A program made the translations under genes and the position numbers. Below, one piece after another: positions 56,914 through 64,000 of a stretch of 64,000 bases of DNA (positions are counted from its first letter, which is position 1; each line of letters opens with the position of its first letter). The notes beneath the pieces were generated by a model, which saw only the letters and a program-made list of their open reading frames with translations, had not been told where the DNA came from and searched no databases. The stretch covers positions 609,653 to 673,652 of the forward strand of contig NZ_CDDA01000015.1 of NCBI RefSeq assembly GCF_000819745.1, given 5' to 3'. This DNA comes from Aeromonas bestiarum (GTDB taxonomy: Bacteria; Pseudomonadota; Gammaproteobacteria; Enterobacterales; Aeromonadaceae).

Positions 56914-58002
56914 TCAGCGCAACTGGGGGGTATGGGTCAGCACGCCCTGATTCTGGGCACGATGGCGCAGCAGGTGATCCATCAACACCAGCGCCAGCAT
57001 GGCTTCGGCGATGGGCACGGCGCGAATGCCGACACAAGGATCGTGACGACCCTTGGTGATCATCTCGATGGCCTCGCCCTCGGTATTGATGGTCTTGCCC
57101 GGCACTGTGATGCTGGACGTGGGTTTGAGCGCCATGCTAACCACAATATCCTGACCGGACGAAATCCCGCCCAGAATGCCGCCCGCATGGTTGCTGGCAA
57201 AGCCAGCCGGGGTCATCTCGTCGCGATGTTCGGAGCCTTTTTGCTCCACCACGGCAAAACCGTCGCCTATCTCCACCCCTTTTACGGCATTGATGCCCAT
57301 CATGGCGTGGGCTATGTCGGCATCGAGCCGGTCGAACACCGGCTCACCCAGGCCCACCGGCACCTTGCTGGCAATGACCTGTACCTTGGCACCGACACTG
57401 TTGCCCTCTTTTTTCAGGTCACGCATGTACTGATCGAGCGCCTCCAGCTTGCCCGCATCGGGGAAGAAGAAGGGGTTCTGCTCAATCTGCGCCGCGTCGA
57501 ACGCCTCGGCCTTGATGGGGCCGAGCTGGGAGAGGAAGCCGGTGATCTCGATGCCGTGCATCTGCTTGAGATACTTCTTGGCGATGGCGCCCGCCGCCAC
57601 CCGCATCGCGGTCTCACGGGCGGAGGAGCGACCACCGCCCCGATAATCCCGCTGACCATATTTCTGGTGGTAGGTGTAATCGGCATGGCCCGGGCGGAAC
57701 ACATCCTTAATGTCGGAGTAGTCCTTGGAGCGCTGATCGGTATTCTCGATGAGCAGCCCGATGGAGGTGCCTGTGGTCTTGCCCTCGAACACCCCGGAGA
57801 GGATCTTCACCTCATCCGGCTCACGGCGTGGCGTGGTGTAACGGGAGGTGCCGGGCTTGCGCCGATCCAGATCTCCCTGCAGATCCGCTTCGCTTATCTC
57901 GAGCCCGGGCGGGCAACCGTCGACCACGGCGCCCAGCGCCAGGCCGTGGCTCTCGCCAAAGGTGGTGACCCGAAAGAGTTGGCCAAAACTGTTCCCTGCC
58001 AT
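56914..58002 (-). CDS. aroC: Chorismate synthase
   Basis: 362 residues, normal length. Signatures: [18 protein letters not shown] (residues 14-31), [19 protein letters not shown] (FMN/substrate site, about 120) and [17 protein letters not shown] near the C-terminus. It converts EPSP to chorismate with reduced FMN. It lies 16 bases after prmB, an order conserved in gammaproteobacteria. Confidence 0.97.
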   Translation of the reverse strand: MAGNSFGQLFRVTTFGESHGLALGAVVDGCPPGLEISEADLQGDLDRRKPGTSRYTTPRREPDEVKILSGVFEGKTTGTSIGLLIENTDQRSKDYSDIKDVFRPGHADYTYHQKYGQRDYRGGGRSSARETAMRVAAGAIAKKYLKQMHGIEITGFLSQLGPIKAEAFDAAQIEQNPFFFPDAGKLEALDQYMRDLKKEGNSVGAKVQVIASKVPVGLGEPVFDRLDADIAHAMMGINAVKGVEIGDGFAVVEQKGSEHRDEMTPAGFASNHAGGILGGISSGQDIVVSMALKPTSSITVPGKTINTEGEAIEMITKGRHDPCVGIRAVPIAEAMLALVLMDHLLRHRAQNQGVLTHTPQLR

Positions 58003-58018
58003 GGGTGCTCCTTGCTGC

Positions 58019-58954
58019 TTAGCTCTTGTAAATCGCGAAATGGTCCCGGTATTGCTCCAGCTCGGCCCTGGTCATCACGAACACACCGTGACCACCGTTC
58101 TCGAACTCGACCCAGGTAAAGGGCACTTCGGGGAACTGGGCTTCCAGGTGGATCATGCTGTTGCCCACCTCGACCACCAGCACGCCATCATCCTTGAGGA
58201 AGTCGGCGGCATTGGCCAGCAGGCGCTTGGTGAGCTTGAGGCCATCGGAGCCGGAGGCCAGCGCCAGTTCCGGCTCGTGACGAAACTCCTCCGGCAGATC
58301 CGACATGTCTTCGGAGTCCACATAGGGCGGGTTGGAGACGATGAGATCGTACTTGTCACCGGCGGGCAGATCGCGCATCAGATCGGAGCGGATCGGAATG
58401 ACCTGCTGCTCCAGACCGTGATCGGTGATGTTGCGCTCGGCCACGTTCAGCGCATCCACGCTGATGTCGATAGCATCCACTTCCGCATCCGGGAATTCGT
58501 GGGCCATGATGATGGCGATGCAACCGGAACCGGTACAGAGATCCATGATCCGGGTCGGCTCATGCTTGAGGAAGGGGGCGAAGCGGTTGGCCACCATCTC
58601 GGCGATGGGGGAACGCGGGATCAGCACCCGCTCGTCCACGTAGAACTCCCAACCGGCATACCAGGCCTTGTTGGTCAGGTAGGCGGCCGGCACGCGCTCC
58701 TGCACGCGGCGAATGATGAGCTCGGCGATGCGATGACGCTCGCTGGTGGTCAGACGGGAGTGGCGCATGCCCGGATCCGCGTCCGGCGGCAGATGTAGCG
58801 CGGGCAGTACCAGCTGCACGGCCTCATCCCAGGCGTTGTCGGTACCATGTCCGTAGAAGATCCCGGCGTCGTTGAAACGACTCATGGCCCAGCGCAACAT
58901 GTCCTGGATGGTGTGCATCTCGGCAACCACCTCATCGATAAATATCTTGTCCAA
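58019..58954 (-). CDS. prmB: Ribosomal protein L3 glutamine methyltransferase PrmB
   Basis: 311 residues beginning at TTG (58954), which gives (M)[20 protein letters not shown], aligned to E. coli PrmB (310). SAM motif I is [11 protein letters not shown], and the catalytic [10 protein letters not shown] is present. A GGAGGT ribosome site lies four bases before the TTG. The longer frame from 59038 overlaps smrB and is rejected. It methylates a Gln of ribosomal protein L3. Confidence 0.92.
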   Translation of the reverse strand: MDKIFIDEVVAEMHTIQDMLRWAMSRFNDAGIFYGHGTDNAWDEAVQLVLPALHLPPDADPGMRHSRLTTSERHRIAELIIRRVQERVPAAYLTNKAWYAGWEFYVDERVLIPRSPIAEMVANRFAPFLKHEPTRIMDLCTGSGCIAIIMAHEFPDAEVDAIDISVDALNVAERNITDHGLEQQVIPIRSDLMRDLPAGDKYDLIVSNPPYVDSEDMSDLPEEFRHEPELALASGSDGLKLTKRLLANAADFLKDDGVLVVEVGNSMIHLEAQFPEVPFTWVEFENGGHGVFVMTRAELEQYRDHFAIYKS

Positions 58955-59019
58955 ATCCACCTCCAAGTCGAGTAATATCCGGCCCGAGAAACCTATATAG
59001 CGAGCAAGACGAGTACCTG

Positions 59020-59544
59020 ATGAAAAAAACGCCCTCACCGACGATCGAGGAAAGCCTGCTGTTTCGCGATGCTGTCAAAGGTACCCGGAAAATTAAGCAA
59101 GATACCATAAGGGCCGACCTGCGCCCGGTCAAGCAGAAACGCGAACTGCGTGAAAGCCGCGAAAAGCTTGGGGTTGGCCACTTTTTCAGCGACGAGTACC
59201 AGCCCCATCTGGACGAGGATGGCCCGACCCGTTACGTGCGTGACGATGTGTCAAAATTCGAGCTGAAGAAGCTCAAACGCGGCATCTATCCGCCGGAGAT
59301 TTATCTGGATCTGCACGGCATGAACCAGAATCAGGCAAAACAGGAGCTGGCCGCCCTGCTCACCCTCTGCCAGAAAGAGAACATCCACGTCGCCTCCGTG
59401 ATGCACGGCATCGGCAAACACATCCTCAAGCAGCGGATCCCGAGCTGGCTGGCCCAGCACCCCAATGTGCGCGCCTTTCATCAGGCCCCCCGCGAATGGG
59501 GCGGCGACAGCGCCATCCTGGTGCTGCTGGATATAGAAGAGTAA
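59020..59544 (+). CDS. smrB: Smr-domain endonuclease SmrB, ribosome rescue factor
   Basis: 174 residues. The C-terminal Smr domain (about 90-174) has the [11 protein letters not shown] motif and [16 protein letters not shown]. The basic N-terminal extension contacts the ribosome in the E. coli protein, where SmrB cleaves mRNA at collided ribosomes. It is divergent from prmB, 65 bp apart, exactly as in E. coli. Confidence 0.94.
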   Translation: MKKTPSPTIEESLLFRDAVKGTRKIKQDTIRADLRPVKQKRELRESREKLGVGHFFSDEYQPHLDEDGPTRYVRDDVSKFELKKLKRGIYPPEIYLDLHGMNQNQAKQELAALLTLCQKENIHVASVMHGIGKHILKQRIPSWLAQHPNVRAFHQAPREWGGDSAILVLLDIEE

Positions 59545-59651
59545 ACGGCCACAGACAAAGGGTGACAACACCCCTGCCGATGACGCTACCTTGATGCCCC
59601 TTGCCACCAGCGCCTGCCGCCTGCATCACACACTTGGGCTCATGTCCCAAT

Positions 59652-59683
59652 AAAAAACCACCGCTGCCCGCCGGTGGTTTTTT
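59652..59683. terminator. Bidirectional terminator between smrB and the SRPBCC gene
   Basis: AAAAAACCACCG, 8-nt loop, CGGTGGTTTTTT. Confidence 0.85.
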
Positions 59684-59704
59684 ATTGACCTGGCCGAACC
59701 TGCG

Positions 59705-60115
59705 TCAGCCAGCGGCCTCCACATAGCGTTTGAAGTTGTTCAAAATGCCCTGCCAGCCCGCTTGCTGTTGTTCGCGGCTATGCGCGGACTCGGCGTCAAA
59801 GTCCAGGCTCACCAGAGTGGCGCCTTGCTCCTCGACGAAGCGCACATCCACAGCCCGTCCGTCATCCATCACATAGGCAAGCCGGGTCGGTGCCTCGACC
59901 AGGGTGAAGGTGCCCTCGAAATCGAAGGCGGCACTGCCATCCCTGGCCGCCATGTGATGACAGAAACGACCACCCACCACCAGATCGACCCGGCTGCGCG
60001 TGGTGTGCCACTCATCGGAGGCGGCATTCCATTTGACGACACAGTCCGGGTCATTCCAGGCCCACCAGACGGCGTCTATCTCCTGCTCGATACGCGCATC
60101 AATGCTGATCTTCAT
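59705..60115 (-). CDS. SRPBCC-fold protein (AHSA1-like)
   Basis: 136 residues. The opening KISIDARIEQEIDAVWWAWNDPDCVVKWNAAS and central VGGRFCHHMAARDG resemble the AHSA1 / polyketide-cyclase-like START fold that binds hydrophobic ligands. Function unknown. The ATG at 60115 is set by the fold start; a 69-codon upstream extension is not conserved-looking. Confidence 0.82.
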   Translation of the reverse strand: MKISIDARIEQEIDAVWWAWNDPDCVVKWNAASDEWHTTRSRVDLVVGGRFCHHMAARDGSAAFDFEGTFTLVEAPTRLAYVMDDGRAVDVRFVEEQGATLVSLDFDAESAHSREQQQAGWQGILNNFKRYVEAAG

Positions 60116-60363
60116 CCCTCTCTCCTTGCCTCGATTGATATCCCTTGCCAGCGCTGGCCTCGACACCGAGGCCGCCTCTGCGAACACACCGGTGACGCGT
60201 GCGATACCCATGTCAACAGAGTAAAGCCCAGCCGCGCCCCCTGAGCCAGTCACCCCCGCCACGGCTTGACTCACCCCATGGCGGATCCTGACGCATGGCA
60301 TGATTGGTGGAAAAACGGCCACACTATACTGAATATCAACGTGTTATTCGCAGTGGAGGTTGC

Positions 60364-61659
60364 ATGTTCACACAGGGTTCCCATGCCGACATCAAGTCGT
60401 CTCTCGATGCCATCGGTGCCGCTGTGGCGGTATTTTCACTCGATGATGACGATCGTTTCACCCTGGTCTCGGCCAACGACACCTTTGCCCAGGCATTCGA
60501 GCTGGATGTGCTGAGCACCATAGGCAAACGGCTCAGCGAGATGTTTCCTCGCTACATCACCGGCAGCATAGAGCAGCCGATGCACGAATGCGTCAGCCAG
60601 CAGACCGGGCTGGAGAGCGAGCTCCCCATCGACACCCTGTCACGCACCAGCTGGTGGCGCTTCATCCTCTCCCCCATCATTCCCGAACAATCCCGCATCA
60701 CCCGCATCATAGTCACGGCCATCGACATCACCGCCAAGAAGCAGCTGGAGGAGGCGCTCAAGATGAGCCGCAAGCGCTTCGAAGCCGTGGTCAACTCCGC
60801 CTATGACGGCATCATCAGCGTCAACAGCGAGTCGCGTATCGAGCTTATCAATACCGCCGCCTGCGAGATGTTCGGCGTCGATGAGACTTATGTCGGCAAG
60901 CGGCTGGAAACCCTGTTGCCCCAGCGTTTTCGCGCCAACCACGACGGCTATTTCAGGGCATTCAGCAGCTCACCCATCAATTCGCGCCCCATGCACGCCC
61001 GCGCCTCCGTGATGGGCCTGCGCCGCGATGGCAGCGAATTTCCACTGGAAGTCACCATCGCCAAGATCAATCTGGGTCAGACCACCGAGATGACCGCCAT
61101 ACTGCGGGACATTTCGGAGCGGGCCCGGCTGGTGGAAGAGCTGAAGGTAGCAGCCACCACGGATCCCCTGACCGGGATCGCCAACCGGCGCCGCTTCGAC
61201 GAGCTGGTCAAGCTGGAGATGCAGCGCTGCCAGCGTTTCGGCCACACCATGAGCCTGCTGTTGATCGACATAGATCACTTCAAGCAGGTCAACGACACCT
61301 ATGGCCATCAGCAAGGGGATCAGGCCATCCTCAGCCTGGTCAGGCGCATCGCCAAACAGCTGCGGGAAGTGGATATGCTGGGGCGCTGGGGCGGCGAGGA
61401 GTTCATCATCTTGCTGCCGGAAACCTCGCTGGAGCTGGCCTGGGCCAGCGCGGAGCGGATCCGCCTGGCCATAGAGTCGGAACGCCACCTGCTGGGCGCG
61501 GGCACCGAGGTGCCGCTCACCATCAGCATCGGCATCAGCGCGAGCCAGAGTCCGCAAGATACGGTGGAAAAAATGGTGCGCCGGGCGGATACCGCCCTCT
61601 ATCTGGCCAAGAAACAGGGCCGCAATTGCTGCAAAAAGGAGTCGCCGGAGCAGTCGTAA
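60364..61659 (+). CDS. PAS-domain diguanylate cyclase
   Basis: 431 residues, soluble. Two PAS-like domains (about 10-130 and 140-260, the second with AYDGIISVNSESRIELIN) precede a GGDEF domain with intact GGEEF at 343-347, an RxxD (REVD) inhibitory site five residues upstream, and the DPLTGIANRRRFDEL start. It should make c-di-GMP under PAS control and be feedback-inhibited. A GGAGGT site precedes the ATG at 60364; an in-frame start 20 codons earlier is less likely. Confidence 0.92.
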   Translation: MFTQGSHADIKSSLDAIGAAVAVFSLDDDDRFTLVSANDTFAQAFELDVLSTIGKRLSEMFPRYITGSIEQPMHECVSQQTGLESELPIDTLSRTSWWRFILSPIIPEQSRITRIIVTAIDITAKKQLEEALKMSRKRFEAVVNSAYDGIISVNSESRIELINTAACEMFGVDETYVGKRLETLLPQRFRANHDGYFRAFSSSPINSRPMHARASVMGLRRDGSEFPLEVTIAKINLGQTTEMTAILRDISERARLVEELKVAATTDPLTGIANRRRFDELVKLEMQRCQRFGHTMSLLLIDIDHFKQVNDTYGHQQGDQAILSLVRRIAKQLREVDMLGRWGGEEFIILLPETSLELAWASAERIRLAIESERHLLGAGTEVPLTISIGISASQSPQDTVEKMVRRADTALYLAKKQGRNCCKKESPEQS

Positions 61660-61776
61660 GCCGGGCTTTCAACGCCACGGTCACCTGGCGTTCAAGCCCG
61701 AGTCAAAGGGGAACTCAGGCTGTCGAAACCAGCCAACTGAGCGCCATCCATTTTCAATGCGTACGCAATGAAACGC

Positions 61777-62382
61777 TCAATCTTGCAGGCTCGGACGACT
61801 GAAACGTATCAGTGGCCCGCTCGATGCATGCACCACGACCAAGCTGCCACCGTTCGGCAATTGCCAGTCGAAAAAATCGGAGAATCCCGTGGTCGTGAGA
61901 GCGCGGATCACTTTTGCCACCACCCCGTGCGCCACCAGCAAGACCCGCTCGCCCTGCGCCTCCTCGGCAAGCATGGTCAACCCCAGTGACACCCGCGCAA
62001 TCACGGCATCCAGCGACTCCCCTTCCGGCGGCGCTGCTGTCCAGCGCCGGGTAATATTGCGCGCCCACAGCGCGGGATAACGCTCCCTCGCCTCTGCCTG
62101 GGTCAGCCCTTCAAATACCCCCACATGACGTTCACGAAAGGCGGGCACTATCCGGGCAGGCAGCGCCAGCGTGTGCGAGACAAGTTCGGCACTCTGCCTT
62201 GCCCGCAGCAGAGGCGAGGTCAGCAATCGCTGAAACGGCGCCTCCGTCGCCGCGATCAGCTGCGCCAATCTGGTGACTTGCGCAACTCCCGTGTCGTTCA
62301 GCCCGACATCCAGCGCCCCCAGATAACGCCCCTCGGCATTGGCCTGGGTCTCACCATGGCGGATCACCACCAGTTCCATCAT
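61777..62382 (-). CDS. Histidine phosphatase family protein (phosphoglycerate mutase-like)
   Basis: 201 residues. The catalytic VIRHGETQANAEGRY (phospho-His about 10) and C-terminal VAHGVVAKVI with the second His match the branch that includes GpmB/CobC-like phosphatases. The substrate cannot be told; alpha-ribazole phosphatase is possible but no cobalamin genes are near. Confidence 0.88.
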   Translation of the reverse strand: MMELVVIRHGETQANAEGRYLGALDVGLNDTGVAQVTRLAQLIAATEAPFQRLLTSPLLRARQSAELVSHTLALPARIVPAFRERHVGVFEGLTQAEARERYPALWARNITRRWTAAPPEGESLDAVIARVSLGLTMLAEEAQGERVLLVAHGVVAKVIRALTTTGFSDFFDWQLPNGGSLVVVHASSGPLIRFSRPSLQD

Positions 62383-62424
62383 TTGTCCTTGTCTGTCAAC
62401 GTCATCGCATCAGCACCTTTCCCA

Positions 62425-62823
62425 TCAAGGCTTGGGCGCAAACTGCTCGAACACCTGCTGGCCAGTCAGGGTGGGCGTCTCGTTCTTCAACTCGTAGAAG
62501 TCAGGCTTCTCATCGATGAAGATCTGGCTCGCCAGCTGAAAATCGTCCCGCTGGAAGAGGCCAGCCGGCACTATGTATTCATCCGTCGGCAGCAGGTGAT
62601 AGAAGAGGTGGGTGCCGCAGGTGGGGCAAAAGCCGCGCTCCGCCCACTCGGAGGAGCGATAGGTCACAGGCGCCATCCCGCTGAAACGCACGTCCTTGCC
62701 GCAGTGCACCGCAAACAGGGGACCGCCGGACCAGCGCCGGCAGGTGGTGCAGTGGCAGAGGTTGACCTCCTGGTGATCCCCGCTCGACACCAGGATCCCG
62801 CCGCACAAACAATGTCCTTGCAT
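62425..62823 (-). CDS. GFA-family (glutathione-dependent formaldehyde-activating-like) zinc protein
   Basis: 132 residues. The zinc-binding CLCGG, CHCTTCRRW and CPTCGTH elements are the GFA family pattern. Many members are not formaldehyde enzymes, so the activity is unknown. ATG at 62823 starts QGHCLCGG as in the family. Confidence 0.87.
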   Translation of the reverse strand: MQGHCLCGGILVSSGDHQEVNLCHCTTCRRWSGGPLFAVHCGKDVRFSGMAPVTYRSSEWAERGFCPTCGTHLFYHLLPTDEYIVPAGLFQRDDFQLASQIFIDEKPDFYELKNETPTLTGQQVFEQFAPKP

Positions 62824-63016
62824 AACGCCTCCCTGACAAGATGGATCCAAGCCGTTCTTCGGCCATATTTCGCATCAGATGAGTACCACGCCTGTCGCGC
62901 CCTCGCCATTAACTGCCTCACAAAACACGGCACGGATCCACCCAGTGCACCGCATCTGGGGGGGCGCCGCCTCTCCCTGTCGGCCAAAGAGGGACGCGTT
63001 CACCACGGCCTGCTCG

Positions 63017-63466
63017 TTACCCATCATCCCGCAAGCATTTCTTGAAACGCATCTCTCCCTCCTCCTGAATGCCATCCTCCATCCAGCCAAGGTGGCGATA
63101 AAAACCGTTGGCCCTGACCCGGAGATCCGCATCGGTCAGCAGCCACACCTCGGTGCACCCTTCGGCACTGAGCCAGCATTCGGCAGCCTGCATCAAGCGG
63201 CGACCCAGCCCCCTGCCCTCATGACTCTGGCGCACAAACAGGGCAAATATGGTGGCGTCACCGGCCTCTGCCATCGCAAACGCCACCACCTGGTCCCCAT
63301 CACAGGCCACCCAGCCTCGCCCGCTTCCGGTGAGCATGCCGGGCAAGGTGGCGGGGGTGATCCCCACTGCAGCCAGCTCCAGGAGGGACATCTGGTTCTC
63401 TCGCACACTGGTACGCACCTCGAACATCGCCGGGACATCCGCCGGGGTAGCAATACGTATCGTCAT
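63017..63466 (-). CDS. GNAT-family N-acetyltransferase
   Basis: 149 residues. Motif A: IFALFVRQSHEGRGLGRRLM (about 73-92), then a typical motif B (ANGFYRHLGW). It resembles small-molecule acetyltransferases; substrate unknown. It stands 65 bases beyond the VOC gene on the same strand and may be cotranscribed with it. Confidence 0.88.
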   Translation of the reverse strand: MTIRIATPADVPAMFEVRTSVRENQMSLLELAAVGITPATLPGMLTGSGRGWVACDGDQVVAFAMAEAGDATIFALFVRQSHEGRGLGRRLMQAAECWLSAEGCTEVWLLTDADLRVRANGFYRHLGWMEDGIQEEGEMRFKKCLRDDG

Positions 63467-63531
63467 AACACCTGCTTGTCTGTGCCGAGCCGGACCCCGT
63501 TTGGCCTGCCCAGCATGAATGAATGTTTGCG

Positions 63532-63903
63532 TCAGCGTCTGGCCGTTTCCTGCAGGGCGATCCGGTTGCCCTCGGGATCCTGAAATTCAGCCACCCTGAT
63601 GGTGTCGCCAACCCGGGTAACGGGATACAGACTTTTGGCTCCGGCCAGCAAGGCGCTGGCCATCACCTGCTCGATATCGGTCACCGCCAGATAAATCCGC
63701 GTGCCATCCAGACTCGGAACATATGTCTCTCCCCTGGCCAGGGCACCGGAACCCCCCTCGCCCCCCTCCGAGAGCGGGAACAACGCCATCTCGTTGCCAT
63801 CTATCTCCGCTCGCTCGAACATGATGCCAAATACGCGGGAGTAAAACTCGATGGCTCGCGTCATATCCGTCACCGGAATTTCAAAATGCATGGCGATATT
63901 CAT
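63532..63903 (-). CDS. VOC-family (glyoxalase/bleomycin-resistance-like) protein
   Basis: 123 residues. The start IAMHFEIPVTDMTRAIEFYS and the FQDPEGNRIALQE end are the hallmark betaalphabetabetabeta VOC repeats with likely metal ligands His6 and Glu near the C-terminus. The reaction is unknown. Confidence 0.88.
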   Translation of the reverse strand: MNIAMHFEIPVTDMTRAIEFYSRVFGIMFERAEIDGNEMALFPLSEGGEGGSGALARGETYVPSLDGTRIYLAVTDIEQVMASALLAGAKSLYPVTRVGDTIRVAEFQDPEGNRIALQETARR

Positions 63904-64000
63904 TGTGTGGCCCCTCTTTGTTTATCCCGATTCCGCCATCATCAAGGTCCATGTCTGATATAGCCACCTGTCTTTCAAAACACAGAGTGAGAGGCTGGCA

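Overview
The window is chromosomal DNA of a GC-rich gammaproteobacterium, almost certainly Aeromonas. This rests on the E. coli-like but distinct protein sequences (FNR, RbsDACBK, NrdAB, IhfA, PheST, TyrP, Cra), the GC-rich third codon positions, and gene neighbourhoods such as ccoIS-fnr-uspE-ttcA, gyrA/ubiG and nrdAB-yfaE. I see no rRNA, tRNA, CRISPR array, insertion sequence, phage gene or plasmid origin. Nearly all of it reads as core genome.

Layout. 1-4.9 kb: the end of a cbb3 oxidase maturation cluster (ccoI, ccoS, a TauE/SafE-like membrane protein), then fnr with a perfect FNR box, uspE and ttcA. 4.9-7.4 kb: a putative DUF2987 exported protein, an unnamed membrane protein with three degenerate 45-bp repeats at its 3' end, and a glutathione S-transferase. 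7.5-13.6 kb: the ribose operon rbsDACBKR behind a CRP-like site and overlapping RbsR-type palindromes. 13.6-22.5 kb: a run of six minus-strand signalling genes. In transcription order these are a BvgS/EvgS-like hybrid kinase, a response regulator with a degenerate EAL-like C-terminus, a GNAT acetyltransferase, the sirtuin cobB, a small exported molybdopterin-oxidoreductase-fold protein, and a membrane diguanylate cyclase with a degenerate EAL-like tail. This run is the best candidate here for an undescribed system.

22.5-29.7 kb: the translation cluster thrS-infC-rpmI-rplT-pheS-pheT-ihfA on the minus strand. infC starts with ATA, and pheS has an attenuator-like leader. 29.9-32.2 kb: a Sel1-repeat protein, a radical SAM protein with a near-perfect LexA box, and a possible 56-codon gene. 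32.2-36.7 kb: gyrA (with an acidic insertion), ubiG and a MupP-like phosphatase. 36.7-41.1 kb: a 556-bp regulatory region with DnaA and NrdR boxes ahead of nrdA-nrdB-yfaE. 41.1-48 kb: mltA, a DUF1289 protein, and the fructose PTS operon fruBKA divergent from cra, with two Cra operators between. 48-54 kb: a TyrP-like transporter, then a large six-hairpin glycosidase-like lipoprotein divergent from a LysR regulator across an AT-rich region. 54-64 kb: rhlE, a periplasmic solute-binding-like protein, aroC-prmB divergent from smrB, and a set of small enzymes (SRPBCC, PAS-GGDEF cyclase, histidine phosphatase, GFA, GNAT, VOC).

Themes. Respiration control (FNR, cbb3 assembly), sugar uptake with local repressors (ribose/RbsR, fructose/Cra), c-di-GMP signalling (two GGDEF proteins plus an EAL-like regulator) and replication or DNA-damage control (gyrA, nrdAB, LexA site) dominate. 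Many genes end at strong hairpin-plus-T-run terminators. Three of these share nearly the same stem. All functional calls come from reading the sequence; no database search was run.
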